From contig DXDG01000012.1 in the NCBI GenBank assembly GCA_019115605.1, positions 1 through 40,143 of the forward strand: 40,143 nucleotides of DNA, read 5' to 3'. Below, piece by piece: positions 16,905 through 25,206 of the stretch; positions within the stretch are counted from its first letter, which is position 1; each line of letters starts with the position of its first letter. Both the position numbers and the translations under genes were made by a program. A model generated the notes under the pieces. It was not told the DNA's origin and made no database searches. It was given only the letters and a program-made list of their open reading frames with translations. Source of the DNA: Candidatus Alistipes faecigallinarum. GTDB lineage: Bacteria > Bacteroidota > Bacteroidia > Bacteroidales > Rikenellaceae.

Positions 16905-16943
16905 AAAAAGCGGGCGGAACCCCTTTAGATCGGTTCCGCCCGC
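16905..16943 (-). terminator. Terminator of the transaldolase gene
   Basis: Bases 16910-16921 and 16932-16943 form an exact 12-base inverted repeat with a ten-base loop. On the minus strand it is followed by TTTTT. It lies 15 bases past the transaldolase stop. Confidence 0.8.
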
Positions 16944-16957
16944 ACACCCGGCTCCGG

Positions 16958-17614
16958 TCAGCCGTTCACCCGCGCATGGTCGGCCAGGAACTGCGCCAGG
17001 CCGCTCTCCGTCAGCGGATGTTTGAGCAGACCCTTGATCGCGGCCAGCGGGCAGGTCGCCACGTCGGCCCCGGCATCGAGGCACTGGATGATGTGGCGCG
17101 TGTGGCGGATCGAAGCGGCCAGCACCTGCGTCTTGAAACCGTAGGCCCGATAGACGCGCACGATATGGGCCACGAGCTCCACGCCATCCTCCGAGATATC
17201 GTCCAGACGCCCGACGAACGGCGATACGTAGGTAGCCCCCGCCTTGGCGGCCAGCAGGGCCTGCCCCACGGAGAAGACCAGCGTGCAGTTCGTACGGATC
17301 CCCCGGTCGGCAAAATAGCGCACGGCGCGGATTCCCTCGGCCGTGCACGGGAGCTTCACGACGATGTGCGGATCGAGCGCCGCCAGCGACTCCCCTTCGC
17401 GCACCATACCCTCGAAGTCCGTGGCGATGACCTCGGCGCTCACGTCGCCCTGCACGATCCGGCAGATCTCCACATAGTGGCGCCGGCAAGCCTCCTCGCC
17501 CCGGATATTCTCCCGGGCCATCAACGACGGATTGGTCGTAACACCATCGAGCACGCCCATCGCATGGGCCTCGCGAATCTGGTCGAGATTCGCCGTATCG
17601 ACAAAGAATTTCAT
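16958..17614 (-). CDS. Transaldolase, small fructose-6-phosphate-aldolase type
   Basis: The enzyme transfers a dihydroxyacetone unit between sugar phosphates (transaldolase) or cleaves fructose 6-phosphate, in the non-oxidative pentose phosphate route. The 218 residues match the small FSA/TalC-like subfamily. Motifs are FVDTANLDQIREA, GVTTNPSL, the Schiff-base lysine Lys87 in HIVVKLPCTAEG, and GATYVSPFVGRLDD. It is probably a single-gene unit with a TACCTTTC box upstream on the minus strand and its own terminator. Sequence alone does not separate transaldolase from aldolase activity. Confidence 0.93.
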   Translation of the reverse strand: MKFFVDTANLDQIREAHAMGVLDGVTTNPSLMARENIRGEEACRRHYVEICRIVQGDVSAEVIATDFEGMVREGESLAALDPHIVVKLPCTAEGIRAVRYFADRGIRTNCTLVFSVGQALLAAKAGATYVSPFVGRLDDISEDGVELVAHIVRVYRAYGFKTQVLAASIRHTRHIIQCLDAGADVATCPLAAIKGLLKHPLTESGLAQFLADHARVNG

Positions 17615-17645
17615 GATAGCAGGTAAGTTTTAAGGTTTGGTATCT

Positions 17646-17653
17646 GAAAGGTA
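17646..17653 (-). promoter_or_regulatory. Putative -7 box of the transaldolase gene
   Basis: The minus strand reads TACCTTTC, one base off TAnnTTTG, 32 bases upstream of the ATG. No convincing -33 element was picked out. Confidence 0.4.
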
Positions 17654-17745
17654 CGAAAAATTCCATTCCCCTGCACCAGAAACCGGCCGAAATCCCGAAA
17701 TTCACCCTGCGGAGCAAAAAAAAGCAAAATATTTTTCGAAAAATT

Positions 17746-17787
17746 AGTACTTTGTATTGCATAATACTGAAATTAGTTTTATATTTG
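17746..17787 (+). promoter_or_regulatory. Promoter with candidate PadR operator upstream of the PspC operon
   Basis: ATTG (17756-17759) and TATATTTG (17780-17787) are 20 bases apart, fitting a Bacteroidetes promoter. The -33 element lies inside an imperfect palindrome at 17746-17768 that begins AGTACTTTG and ends CATAATACT; its outer four bases on each side are exactly complementary. A repressor bound there would block the promoter. A PadR regulator is encoded in the same operon, so autoregulation is inferred. Confidence 0.6.
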
Positions 17788-17844
17788 CATTGTAAAAATA
17801 GCCAAACACGCAAGGTTCCAACCGGCGACAATACATTTATTGCT

Positions 17845-18381
17845 ATGAAAGAGACTGTTACACTGAACATCGGCTCCGAGGCCTTCACACTCGACAAGGA
17901 TGCCAGCCGGCTTCTTCGCAGCTATCTGAACGACATTCGGAGCCGGCTCCCGGAAGACGAGGCCGAAACGATCGACGACATCGAGACCCGCATTGCCGAA
18001 ATTTTCCGCGAGCGCATCACCTCCCCCATGCGGGTCATCACGATCGAGACCGTACGCGCGACGATGAAGCAGCTGGGAGCTCCGTCGGATTTCGGAGAGC
18101 GGCGCGACAACGCCGCGGACGAATCGACGACGATCGATCCGGAAGCCGCCGCACCGCAACCCGCACCGCGGAAGCTCTACCGCTCGCGCAGCGAACGCTC
18201 GATAGCCGGCGTCTGCGGAGGTCTGGCAGCCTACTTCGACGCCGACCCGACGATGATCCGCCTGCTCATGCTGCTGATGATCCTCTTCGGAGGTCTCTCG
18301 ATCTGGGCCTACTTCATCCTCTGGATCGTCATTCCCGAGGAGCCCCAACGCAAATTCTCATTCAACGACAAAAAACGATAG
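17845..18381 (+). CDS. PspC-domain protein, first of three
   Basis: This protein has 178 residues from the ATG at 17845. An upstream in-frame ATG is rejected because it lies inside the promoter. Residues 1-90 form a charged helical domain (DDIETRIAEIFRERI) shared with the last gene of the operon. The PspC domain follows at about 112-170: KLYRSRSERSIAGVCGGLAA, then YFDADPTMIRLL and a membrane hairpin FGGLSIWAYFILWIVIP. PspC proteins are inner-membrane proteins related to the phage-shock response. Three bases separate it from the next PspC gene. Confidence 0.9.
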   Translation: MKETVTLNIGSEAFTLDKDASRLLRSYLNDIRSRLPEDEAETIDDIETRIAEIFRERITSPMRVITIETVRATMKQLGAPSDFGERRDNAADESTTIDPEAAAPQPAPRKLYRSRSERSIAGVCGGLAAYFDADPTMIRLLMLLMILFGGLSIWAYFILWIVIPEEPQRKFSFNDKKR

Positions 18382-18384
18382 ACT

Positions 18385-18597
18385 ATGGCAACGAACGACA
18401 ACAGACGGTTATACCGCTCGCAGGACCGCATCATCGCCGGCGTATGCGCCGGACTGGCCGAATTCTTCGGGCTCGACGTGTCGCTGGTCCGCATCGCCAC
18501 CCTCGTACTGATTCTCTTCGGAGGCCTCTCGCTCTGGGCCTACATCATCCTCTGGCTGATCGTGCCCAAGGCCCCGAAACAGCTTAAATCCGAATGA
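18385..18597 (+). CDS. Minimal PspC-domain protein, second of three
   Basis: This 70-residue protein consists only of a PspC domain: RRLYRSQDRIIAGVCAGLAE, FFGLDVSLVRIATL and a hydrophobic hairpin FGGLSLWAYIILWLIVP. It is a small inner-membrane protein, close in sequence to the PspC part of the gene before it and probably a tandem duplicate. The PadR gene starts one base after its stop codon. Confidence 0.9.
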   Translation: MATNDNRRLYRSQDRIIAGVCAGLAEFFGLDVSLVRIATLVLILFGGLSLWAYIILWLIVPKAPKQLKSE

Positions 18598-18598
18598 C

Positions 18599-18949
18599 AT
18601 GGCCGAAGACAACGTAAAGGCGCAGATGCGCAAGGGAATTCTGGAGTACTGCATCCTCGCCATCCTTTCACGCGGGGATTCCTATGCTCCGAAGATCATC
18701 GCCGAGCTCAAGGCGGCCGAGATGATCGTAGTCGAGGGTACGCTCTACCCGATCCTCACCCGGCAGAAGAACGCCGGACTGCTCACCTACCGCTGGGAGG
18801 AGTCTCCGCAGGGGCCGCCCCGCAAATACTACTCGCTCACGGAGAAGGGACATGAGTACCTCCGCACGTTCGACGAAGCGTGGGACGAACTCGTCGGACA
18901 GATCCGCGTCATCCGCTACGGACGGGAGGAGTCCGAAAAAAACGAATAG
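18599..18949 (+). CDS. PadR-family transcriptional regulator
   Basis: This is a 116-residue winged-helix regulator. The family signature is clear: MRKGILEYCILAILSRGDSY, then a recognition helix region EGTLYPILTRQKNAGLL, the wing RWEESPQGPPRKYYSL, and TEKGHEYL leading into the dimer helix. PadR proteins are usually repressors that bind palindromes and often respond to small molecules or envelope stress. It is embedded in a PspC/DUF2807 operon and is the best candidate to bind the palindrome at 17746-17768. Confidence 0.93.
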   Translation: MAEDNVKAQMRKGILEYCILAILSRGDSYAPKIIAELKAAEMIVVEGTLYPILTRQKNAGLLTYRWEESPQGPPRKYYSLTEKGHEYLRTFDEAWDELVGQIRVIRYGREESEKNE

Positions 18950-18976
18950 CAAATCCATCAAAACACCTGTAAAAAC

Positions 18977-19780
18977 ATGAAAAAGATCATTTTGATAGCG
19001 GTTATCCTGGGCGTTACGGTCGCAACGGCGGCCATGGCCGGATGTATCCGAAACCTGAAATGCGGCGCCGGGAAAGATGTTGCCGGCGGCAAGCGGACCG
19101 AACGCTCCGTCACGGCTCCGGACTGCCACTCCATCCACGCCGCACGCGCCGTGGAGGTCTTCATCACCGACGCCTCCACGCAGACCATCCGGATCGAGGC
19201 CTCCGAGAAACTGATGCCCTACGTCATCGTGGAGGAACAAAACGGCACCCTGCAGATCACGATCGATAAAAGGATAAAGCGGATCCCGGATGCGGAAGTC
19301 CGGGTATATGTCCCCGCCAACGGCAAACTCGACGAACTGCGGGCCTCGAGTGCCGCCAAGATCATCTGCCGGACGGCGCTCGGAGCCGAGCGCTTCGTCC
19401 TCGACGCGTCGAGTGCCGCACAGATCGAGGCCGCCGTCAATACGGGTGCCTGTGTGATCGACGCCTCGAGTGCCGCATACGTCAAGGCGGCACTTCGCAC
19501 CGGCACCTGCACGGTCGATGCCTCGAGCGCCGCAAAGGTCGTACTCTCGGGGGCGGCCGACCGGTGCTCGACCGACATCAGCTCCGCCGCGAAATTCAAC
19601 GCCCCGGAGCTCCAGGTCGCCCGGTATGAAATCGATGCGTCGAGCGGCTCCAGCGCTTCGATCCAATGCACGGAGACACTCCGCGCCGAGGCTTCGAGCG
19701 GTGCGTCGATCGAATACACGGGCGACTGCGCCACCGACCTGAGCCGTTCGAGCGGCGGCAGTATCCGTCAAACCCGCTAA
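18977..19780 (+). CDS. DUF2807 (GIN-domain) secreted beta-helix protein
   Basis: This is a 267-residue protein with a signal sequence ending AAMAGC, so it may be a lipoprotein with Cys22 lipidated. The mature part is a run of short repeats built on DASSAA (seen at least six times, for example FVLDASSAAQIEA and TVDASSAAKVVLSG), which would wind into a right-handed beta-helix. This matches the DUF2807 family, also called the putative auto-transporter adhesin head GIN domain. The family is widespread beside PspC and PadR genes in Bacteroidetes, with no proven role. Confidence 0.88.
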   Translation: MKKIILIAVILGVTVATAAMAGCIRNLKCGAGKDVAGGKRTERSVTAPDCHSIHAARAVEVFITDASTQTIRIEASEKLMPYVIVEEQNGTLQITIDKRIKRIPDAEVRVYVPANGKLDELRASSAAKIICRTALGAERFVLDASSAAQIEAAVNTGACVIDASSAAYVKAALRTGTCTVDASSAAKVVLSGAADRCSTDISSAAKFNAPELQVARYEIDASSGSSASIQCTETLRAEASSGASIEYTGDCATDLSRSSGGSIRQTR

Positions 19781-19795
19781 ACCGAAAGACAAGTC

Positions 19796-21109
19796 ATGAA
19801 AGAGGTTAAGAAATGCAGCATCTCGGGTGTAGCCTTCACGCTGGATGCCGACGCCTATGAGGCTTTGGAAGCCTATCTCGAAAGCCTGAAACGCACCTAC
19901 GGCGAATCGAACGACGGGGCGGAGATCGTTGCCGACATCGAGGCCCGCATCGCCGAACTGATCCTCTCGACGCAGGACAACACGCGCATCGTCGAAAAGC
20001 CGCTCATTCTGAACATCATCCAGCAGATGGGATCCGCCGAGGACATCTCCGATGCAACGGACACCGACCTGCACAACGACACGCCGCGCATCCCGCGCCG
20101 CCTCTATCGCGATACGGAAAACGCCAAACTCGGCGGTGTCTGCGCCGGCATCGGCAAATACTTCGACATCGACCCCGTATGGGTGCGCATGGCACTCTTC
20201 CTGCCCCTGCTCTTCTCCTGCTTCGGATGGATTCCCTTCCTGCACTGGGCCAGTCCGATGTTCGGCAACCTGTTCGGCGTCTTCCTGATCTGCTACTTCA
20301 TCATGTGGTTCGCCGTGCCGGCCGCACGCACAGCCCGGCAGAAACTCGAGATGAACGGCGAGCGGATCACCGCCCAGTCCATCGGCGAGACTACGGCGGC
20401 AGCCGCGAACAACGACCCCGACGCCAAGGCCAGGCCGATCGTGGCCGAAGCCGTCTCGATCTTCGGAAAGGTCGTGCTCATCCTGCTCAAGCTCTTTGCC
20501 GGACTGATCGTCTTCGGTCTGATCATGCTCGCCTGTGCGCTGATCATCGGTCTGATCGCCATCCTGATCGGTGGCCCCGAAACGCTCAATCTGGACTGGA
20601 ATCTCTCGCTCTGGGTACCCATACTGGGCATCGTCATCGCCCTCATACCGACCATCCTGCTGATCTACGTGCTGATGTGCATGATCGCCTCGCGCAAACC
20701 CGGAGGCAAGGTCGTGCTGGTCATCTTCATCCTCTGGATCCTGACGATCATCGCCTGCGCGACGATCGCCATCAAGGAGAATGTCGGAGAGCGGCTGCGT
20801 GAGCGGAACAACGTCCTCAAGGAGGTGCTGCACCGTCAGATCACCATCGACGACAATACGACCACGCTCGAAAAGCTGCTCGAGGAGTACGACGACGAGA
20901 GCATCATTCGCGAAGGGCGCAACTCGGTGCATATCGAGGTTCCTTCGCAGGCGCTCGACATCACCGTCGACAAGAATGAGGGGGCCATGCAGATCACATC
21001 CGACGGCAGGAAGATCTTCTCGCTCCGGGCCAAGACCGGCGAACAGGGCGATTCGGACAGCCTCACGCTCAAAGCTACGGCTCCAGCAACGGACAACGAC
21101 GCGGAATAA
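19796..21109 (+). CDS. PspC-domain multi-pass membrane protein, third of three
   Basis: This is a 437-residue protein. Residues 1-90 repeat the N-terminal helical domain of the first PspC gene (VADIEARIAELILSTQD). The PspC domain follows at about 100-178 (RLYRDTENAKLGGVCAGIGK, then YFDIDPVWVRMALF). Several further membrane helices lie near 220-325. The C-terminal 110 residues are charged and extracytoplasmic or cytoplasmic depending on helix count. It is the last gene of the operon, before a strong terminator. It probably belongs to an envelope-stress module with the DUF2807 protein. Confidence 0.88.
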   Translation: MKEVKKCSISGVAFTLDADAYEALEAYLESLKRTYGESNDGAEIVADIEARIAELILSTQDNTRIVEKPLILNIIQQMGSAEDISDATDTDLHNDTPRIPRRLYRDTENAKLGGVCAGIGKYFDIDPVWVRMALFLPLLFSCFGWIPFLHWASPMFGNLFGVFLICYFIMWFAVPAARTARQKLEMNGERITAQSIGETTAAAANNDPDAKARPIVAEAVSIFGKVVLILLKLFAGLIVFGLIMLACALIIGLIAILIGGPETLNLDWNLSLWVPILGIVIALIPTILLIYVLMCMIASRKPGGKVVLVIFILWILTIIACATIAIKENVGERLRERNNVLKEVLHRQITIDDNTTTLEKLLEEYDDESIIREGRNSVHIEVPSQALDITVDKNEGAMQITSDGRKIFSLRAKTGEQGDSDSLTLKATAPATDNDAE

Positions 21110-21135
21110 CACGCGCAGATGGATCTGCGACGTTT

Positions 21136-21168
21136 GCGGGCGGCAATCGGATGCCGCCCGCATTTTTT
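21136..21168 (+). terminator. Terminator of the PspC/PadR operon
   Basis: GCGGGCGGCA (21136-21145) pairs with TGCCGCCCGC (21152-21161) around a six-base loop, followed by A and seven T residues. It ends the operon 27 bases after its last stop, and its T-run overlaps the pfkA promoter. Confidence 0.9.
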
Positions 21169-21198
21169 TGAGAAAGCCGAAAAAAATTTCTATCTTTG
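21167..21198 (+). promoter_or_regulatory. Promoter of pfkA
   Basis: TTTG at 21167-21170 and TATCTTTG at 21191-21198 are exactly 20 bases apart, a canonical Bacteroidetes promoter. The -33 element is part of the T-run of the preceding terminator. Confidence 0.75.
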
Positions 21199-21226
21199 GG
21201 CGGTTTTGTTTTAACGAAATGAGAGT

Positions 21227-22207
21227 ATGGCCGGAATCAAATGCATAGGCATCCTGACTTCGGGCGGCGATGCCCCCGGAATGAATGCGGCAATTCGTGC
21301 GGTAACGCGCAGCGCAATCTACAACGGATTCTCCGTAAAGGGAATCATGAGAGGATACAAGGGTTTGGTATTCAACGAAATCGTTGAGTTCAAGTCCCAA
21401 AGCGTCAGCAACATCATCCAGCTGGGAGGAACAATCCTCAAAACGGCCCGCTGCAAGGAGTTCATGACTGCCGAAGGGCGCAAGGCCGCATACGACAACA
21501 TGACGGCGGCTGGCATCGACGCGCTGGTGGTCATCGGCGGAGACGGTTCGCTGACCGGGGCCGAGATCTTCGCCCAGGAGTACAACGTCCCGATCGTCGG
21601 ACTGCCCGGAACGATCGACAACGATCTGGGCGGCACCGATTCGACGATCGGATACGACACGGCCCTCAACACGATCGTGCAGGCCGTCGACAAACTCCGC
21701 GACACGGCATCGAGCCACGAGCGGCTCTTCTTCGTCGAGGTGATGGGACATACGGCCGGCTACCTGGCGCTCAACAGCGCCATCGCCACGGGTTCCGAGG
21801 CGGCCATCATCCCGGAGATGGAGACCGAAGTGGACCAGCTGGCCGAACTCATCAACCACGGCTTCCGCAAGAGCAAGAACTCGGCCATCGTCATCGTTGC
21901 CGAAAACCCCAAGACGGGAGGCGCCACGGCGCTGGCCGAGCGTGTTAAGAAGGAGTTCCCGCAGTATGACGCCCGCGTAACGATTCTGGGCCACATCCAG
22001 CGCGGAGGATCCCCGACGGCCGTCGACCGCATCCTGGCCTCGCGCATGGGCGAGGCTTCGATCGAGGCCCTGCTCGACGGGCAGCGCAACGTGATGATCG
22101 GCATGCACAACGGGCAGATCGTCTACGTCCCCTTCGCCAAGGCCATCAAGCACAACAAGGGCATTGACCGCAGCGCGCTCGATCTGGTCAAGATCCTGTC
22201 GATATGA
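21227..22207 (+). CDS. pfkA: ATP-dependent 6-phosphofructokinase
   Basis: This enzyme phosphorylates fructose 6-phosphate to fructose 1,6-bisphosphate, the committed step of glycolysis, in the cytoplasm. The 326-residue length fits bacterial PfkA. The start motif is [18 protein letters not shown]. The ATP motif GGDGSLTGA at 104-112 has Gly rather than Asp at the position that marks pyrophosphate-dependent enzymes. The catalytic motif is [20 protein letters not shown] with Asp131 and Asp133. It has its own promoter and is followed 77 bases later by a PfkB-family kinase gene. Confidence 0.96.
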   Translation: MAGIKCIGILTSGGDAPGMNAAIRAVTRSAIYNGFSVKGIMRGYKGLVFNEIVEFKSQSVSNIIQLGGTILKTARCKEFMTAEGRKAAYDNMTAAGIDALVVIGGDGSLTGAEIFAQEYNVPIVGLPGTIDNDLGGTDSTIGYDTALNTIVQAVDKLRDTASSHERLFFVEVMGHTAGYLALNSAIATGSEAAIIPEMETEVDQLAELINHGFRKSKNSAIVIVAENPKTGGATALAERVKKEFPQYDARVTILGHIQRGGSPTAVDRILASRMGEASIEALLDGQRNVMIGMHNGQIVYVPFAKAIKHNKGIDRSALDLVKILSI

Positions 22208-22284
22208 TTTCCGCCGGCGGGGAGCGCTTCGAAATCCCGCTCCCGACGCGCGGCACTAACCCTTAAAACCACGAACTCAAGCGA

Positions 22285-23286
22285 ATGAAACGCGTAATCG
22301 GCATCGGCAATGCCCTGACGGACATGCTGGTCAATCTGAAGAACGACGCCGTACTCGGCCGGTTCAATCTGGCCAAGGGCTCCATGAGTCTGGTCGACTC
22401 GCTGCTGCAGACCGAGATCTCGAAATCGGTGGCTGGACTGCCCTACTCGCTCTCCCTGGGCGGCTCCGCGGGAAACACGATCCGCGCCATGGCCAAACTG
22501 GGCTGCGAGGTCGGATTCATCGGAAAGGTGGGGCCCGACACGACGGGCGACTTCTTCATCCAGGCCCTCGAAAACCTCCATATCGAGCCGATGATCTTCC
22601 GGGGCACGGAGCGTTCGGGAAAGTGCGTTTCGCTCATCTCGCCCGACGGCGAGCGGACGATGATCACCCACCTCGGAGCCGCTCTCGAGCTCTCGGCCGA
22701 GGAGATCAAGCCCGATATTTTCGACGGCTACGACTGCCTCTACGTCGAGGGCTACCTGGTGCAGAGCCACGAGCTGATCCTCGAAGCCGTACGTCGGGCC
22801 AAGGAGTGCGGCCTGGAGGTCGCCATCGACCTGGCCAGCTTCAACATCGTGGCCGAGAACCTCACGTTCCTGCGCGATCTGGTCCGTGAATACGTCGATA
22901 TCGTCTTCGCCAACGAGGACGAGGCCAAGACCTTCACCTGCGAGGCCGAGCCGCTGAACGCCCTGCAGGCGATCTCCGAAATGGCGGGTCTCGCCGTCGT
23001 GAAGATCGGCACGAAGGGAGCGCTCATCAAGCGCGGCGACGAAGTGGTGCACGTCGGCATCATGGCCGCCGCCAGACGGGTCGACACCACCGGTGCCGGC
23101 GACTTCTACGCCGCGGGATTCCTCGCCGGACTGTGCGACGACCTGACGCTGCGCCAGTGCGGCACGATCGGCGCCATCACGGCCGGCAAGGTGATCGAAG
23201 TCGTGGGAACCACCTTCGGCGAGGATGCCTGGAAGGACATCTACCGGCTGGTCAGCAAGGTCAAGCACGAAAAATACCTCTTCTGA
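22285..23286 (+). CDS. PfkB-family sugar or nucleoside kinase
   Basis: This 333-residue protein has the ribokinase fold. The N-terminal signature is GSAGNTIRAMAKLGCEVGFI with GKVGPDTTG. The C-terminal signature DTTGAGDFYAAGFLAGL (about 268-284) carries the catalytic Asp. The N-terminal text GIGNALTDMLVNL resembles adenosine-kinase-like members common in Bacteroidetes, but the substrate cannot be fixed from sequence (adenosine, fructose or ribose are options). It lies between pfkA and a MarR regulator gene and may be read from the pfkA promoter. Confidence 0.88.
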   Translation: MKRVIGIGNALTDMLVNLKNDAVLGRFNLAKGSMSLVDSLLQTEISKSVAGLPYSLSLGGSAGNTIRAMAKLGCEVGFIGKVGPDTTGDFFIQALENLHIEPMIFRGTERSGKCVSLISPDGERTMITHLGAALELSAEEIKPDIFDGYDCLYVEGYLVQSHELILEAVRRAKECGLEVAIDLASFNIVAENLTFLRDLVREYVDIVFANEDEAKTFTCEAEPLNALQAISEMAGLAVVKIGTKGALIKRGDEVVHVGIMAAARRVDTTGAGDFYAAGFLAGLCDDLTLRQCGTIGAITAGKVIEVVGTTFGEDAWKDIYRLVSKVKHEKYLF

Positions 23287-23381
23287 CATCGGCCTCCGCC
23301 GCTCCGCGAAACCGGAGTTGCGGAGGCTTGATTTTCGCCAAATATTTTCCAGTGAAAAATATAAATACCGAAAATTATTCG

Positions 23382-23389
23382 TATCTTTG
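23382..23389 (+). promoter_or_regulatory. Putative -7 box of the MarR gene
   Basis: TATCTTTG lies 26 bases before the MarR ATG and matches TAnnTTTG. The AT-rich stretch upstream has no clear TTTG at the usual distance. Confidence 0.5.
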
Positions 23390-23415
23390 ACGCGTAAACC
23401 CCAAACCCGCTCCGG

Positions 23416-23778
23416 ATGGAACCGATCTGCATCATCAAGGATATCTACAAGACACTCTACCTCTTCGAAAAGGAGTTTGCCGAGGCGCACGCCGTAACCA
23501 TCAACGAAGCCATGCTGCTCTGCTGCCTGAAAAGCGGCGAGGCGAAGTCGGCCGGCACGATCAGCGAATACATCGGTCTGTCGAACTCCCGCGTCTCGAA
23601 GGTTATCACGGCCGTGGAGGAGAAGGGGTACATCCGCCGCGAGATCAACCGCAATGACAAGCGCCAGATGTTCTTCAGCCTCACGCCGGCGGGCGAAGCG
23701 AAGACCCGGCGGATGATGCACGAAGGCGTGCCCGTGGAGGAGCTCTTCGAACGTCTGAAGCGCTGCATGCCGGATTGA
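23416..23778 (+). CDS. MarR-family transcriptional regulator
   Basis: This is a 120-residue winged-helix regulator, somewhat short for the family (usually about 140). The HTH is in AKSAGTISEYIGLSNSRVSK, followed by the recognition helix VITAVEEKGYIRRE and the wing INRNDKRQMFFSLTPAG. The ligand is unknown. It has its own -7 box and no obvious target nearby, though the sugar kinase genes on either side are candidates. Confidence 0.88.
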   Translation: MEPICIIKDIYKTLYLFEKEFAEAHAVTINEAMLLCCLKSGEAKSAGTISEYIGLSNSRVSKVITAVEEKGYIRREINRNDKRQMFFSLTPAGEAKTRRMMHEGVPVEELFERLKRCMPD

Positions 23779-23831
23779 CGCGCGGCGCATGCGCCACCCG
23801 CACGGATCGGCGGAAAATCGAGGCCCGAGAA

Positions 23832-23863
23832 TTTGCAGAAACGGAGGATCTTCAATACCTTTG
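23832..23863 (+). promoter_or_regulatory. Promoter of the ROK glucokinase gene
   Basis: TTTG at 23832-23835 and TACCTTTG at 23856-23863 are 20 bases apart. Transcription would begin near 23870 and leave a leader of about 160 bases before the ATG at 24030. That leader contains a small GC-rich hairpin (23942-23957) but no recognised riboswitch. Confidence 0.65.
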
Positions 23864-24029
23864 TAGAAAGAACCAGCAAGAGGGTAGCGGAGGATCCGGC
23901 CGGGGCCGGTACTCCGTTGCGGGAAGGGACGACGTGAAATGCTCCGGCCGGCCCGGAGAGGAGCGCACAACGATCCCCCATTCACCGGAACACCCTGCCC
24001 GCGACCTCTCCGAACAAACCTGAAACACC

Positions 24030-25133
24030 ATGTACAGTTACGACAACCGGGTGGTCATCACCCTCGACGCCGGCGGCACGAATCTGGTATTCGGAGCCAT
24101 GCAGGCCAACAAATTCATCGTCGATCCGATCACCCTGCCCTCCCATGCCGAAGATCTGGACAAATGCCTCGCCACGATGGTCGAAGGTTTCCAGCGGGTC
24201 ATCGACAAACTCGACGAGAAGCCCGTGGCGATCAGTTTCGCCTTCCCCGGGCCGGCCGACTATCCGAACGGAATCATCGGCGGCTACCTGCCCAACTTCC
24301 CCTCGTTCCGCGAGGGCGTGGCACTCGGTCCCTTCCTCGAGGCAAAATTCGGCATCCCGGTATTCATCAACAACGACGGCGACCTGTTCGCCTACGGCGA
24401 GGCCCTCGGAGGGGCGCTTCCCGAAGTTAACGCCCGGCTTGAGGAGCTGGGCAGCTCGAAGAAGTACGGCAACCTGATCGGCTATACCTTCGGCACGGGA
24501 TTCGGCGTGGGAATCGTCGTCGACAACCGCCTCAACCGCGGAGACAACTCCTGCGTGGAGACCTTCTGCCTGCGCCACAAGAAGATGCCCGACATCATCG
24601 TCGAGGAGGGCGTTGCCGTACGGGCCGTCAAGCGCGTCTACGGCGAAGCATCGGGCGACGTGAACCACACCTTCGAGCCGAAGGATATCTGCGAAATCGC
24701 CGACGGCACGCGTCCCGGAGACCGGGAGGCCGCCAAAAAGGCCTTTGCCGAGCTGGGCGAGATCGCCGGCGACGCCATGGCCACGGCCGTAACGCTCATC
24801 GACGGTCTGATCGTCATCGGCGGCGGCATCACGGCAGCCCGCAAGTACATCATGCCCAGCCTGCTGCGCGAACTTCGCTCGAAGATGCACACCCTCAAGG
24901 GCGAGGAGCTCAACCGCGTGCAGATGCAGGTGTACGACCTGGACAACGAGGAGGAGTTCCGCCAGTTCGCCAAGGGTTCGCAGCGGCCGCTGAAGGTGTA
25001 CGGCACGGACCGCTACGTGGCCTACGATCCGCAGAAGCGCATCGGCGTGATGATCTCCAAGCTGGGTGCCAGCCGCGCCATCTCGGTCGGAGCCTACGCC
25101 TTCGCACTGAGCCAGCTCGACGCCCGCAAGTAA
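24030..25133 (+). CDS. ROK-family glucokinase
   Basis: This is a 367-residue ROK sugar kinase that probably phosphorylates glucose (or a related hexose) with ATP. The phosphate loop TLDAGGTNLVFGA is at 11-23, with FAFPGPADYPNGIIGG and the catalytic-Asp region FINNDGDLFAYGEA. GYTFGTGFGVGIVVDNRL follows. The zinc-binding CxCGxxGCxE of typical ROK proteins is not intact: the corresponding stretch reads SCVETFCLRHKK. There is no N-terminal HTH, so it is an enzyme and not a repressor. It lies upstream of manA. Bacteroides RokA-type enzymes are the closest functional analogues known to me. Confidence 0.88.
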   Translation: MYSYDNRVVITLDAGGTNLVFGAMQANKFIVDPITLPSHAEDLDKCLATMVEGFQRVIDKLDEKPVAISFAFPGPADYPNGIIGGYLPNFPSFREGVALGPFLEAKFGIPVFINNDGDLFAYGEALGGALPEVNARLEELGSSKKYGNLIGYTFGTGFGVGIVVDNRLNRGDNSCVETFCLRHKKMPDIIVEEGVAVRAVKRVYGEASGDVNHTFEPKDICEIADGTRPGDREAAKKAFAELGEIAGDAMATAVTLIDGLIVIGGGITAARKYIMPSLLRELRSKMHTLKGEELNRVQMQVYDLDNEEEFRQFAKGSQRPLKVYGTDRYVAYDPQKRIGVMISKLGASRAISVGAYAFALSQLDARK

Positions 25134-25206
25134 ATCCGCCGGCAGAGGGCGGACTCTCCGTCCCTCCCCGACGGCAAGAATCCGCAAAATCCAAAAAAAC
25201 GATAAA

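Noticed and set aside
18668..22153. A 1161-residue open frame on the minus strand across the PadR, DUF2807, PspC and pfkA genes
   Set aside because: It runs antisense through four clear genes and a terminator. The low-complexity Asp, Arg, Gly and His composition is typical of reverse-frame artefacts.
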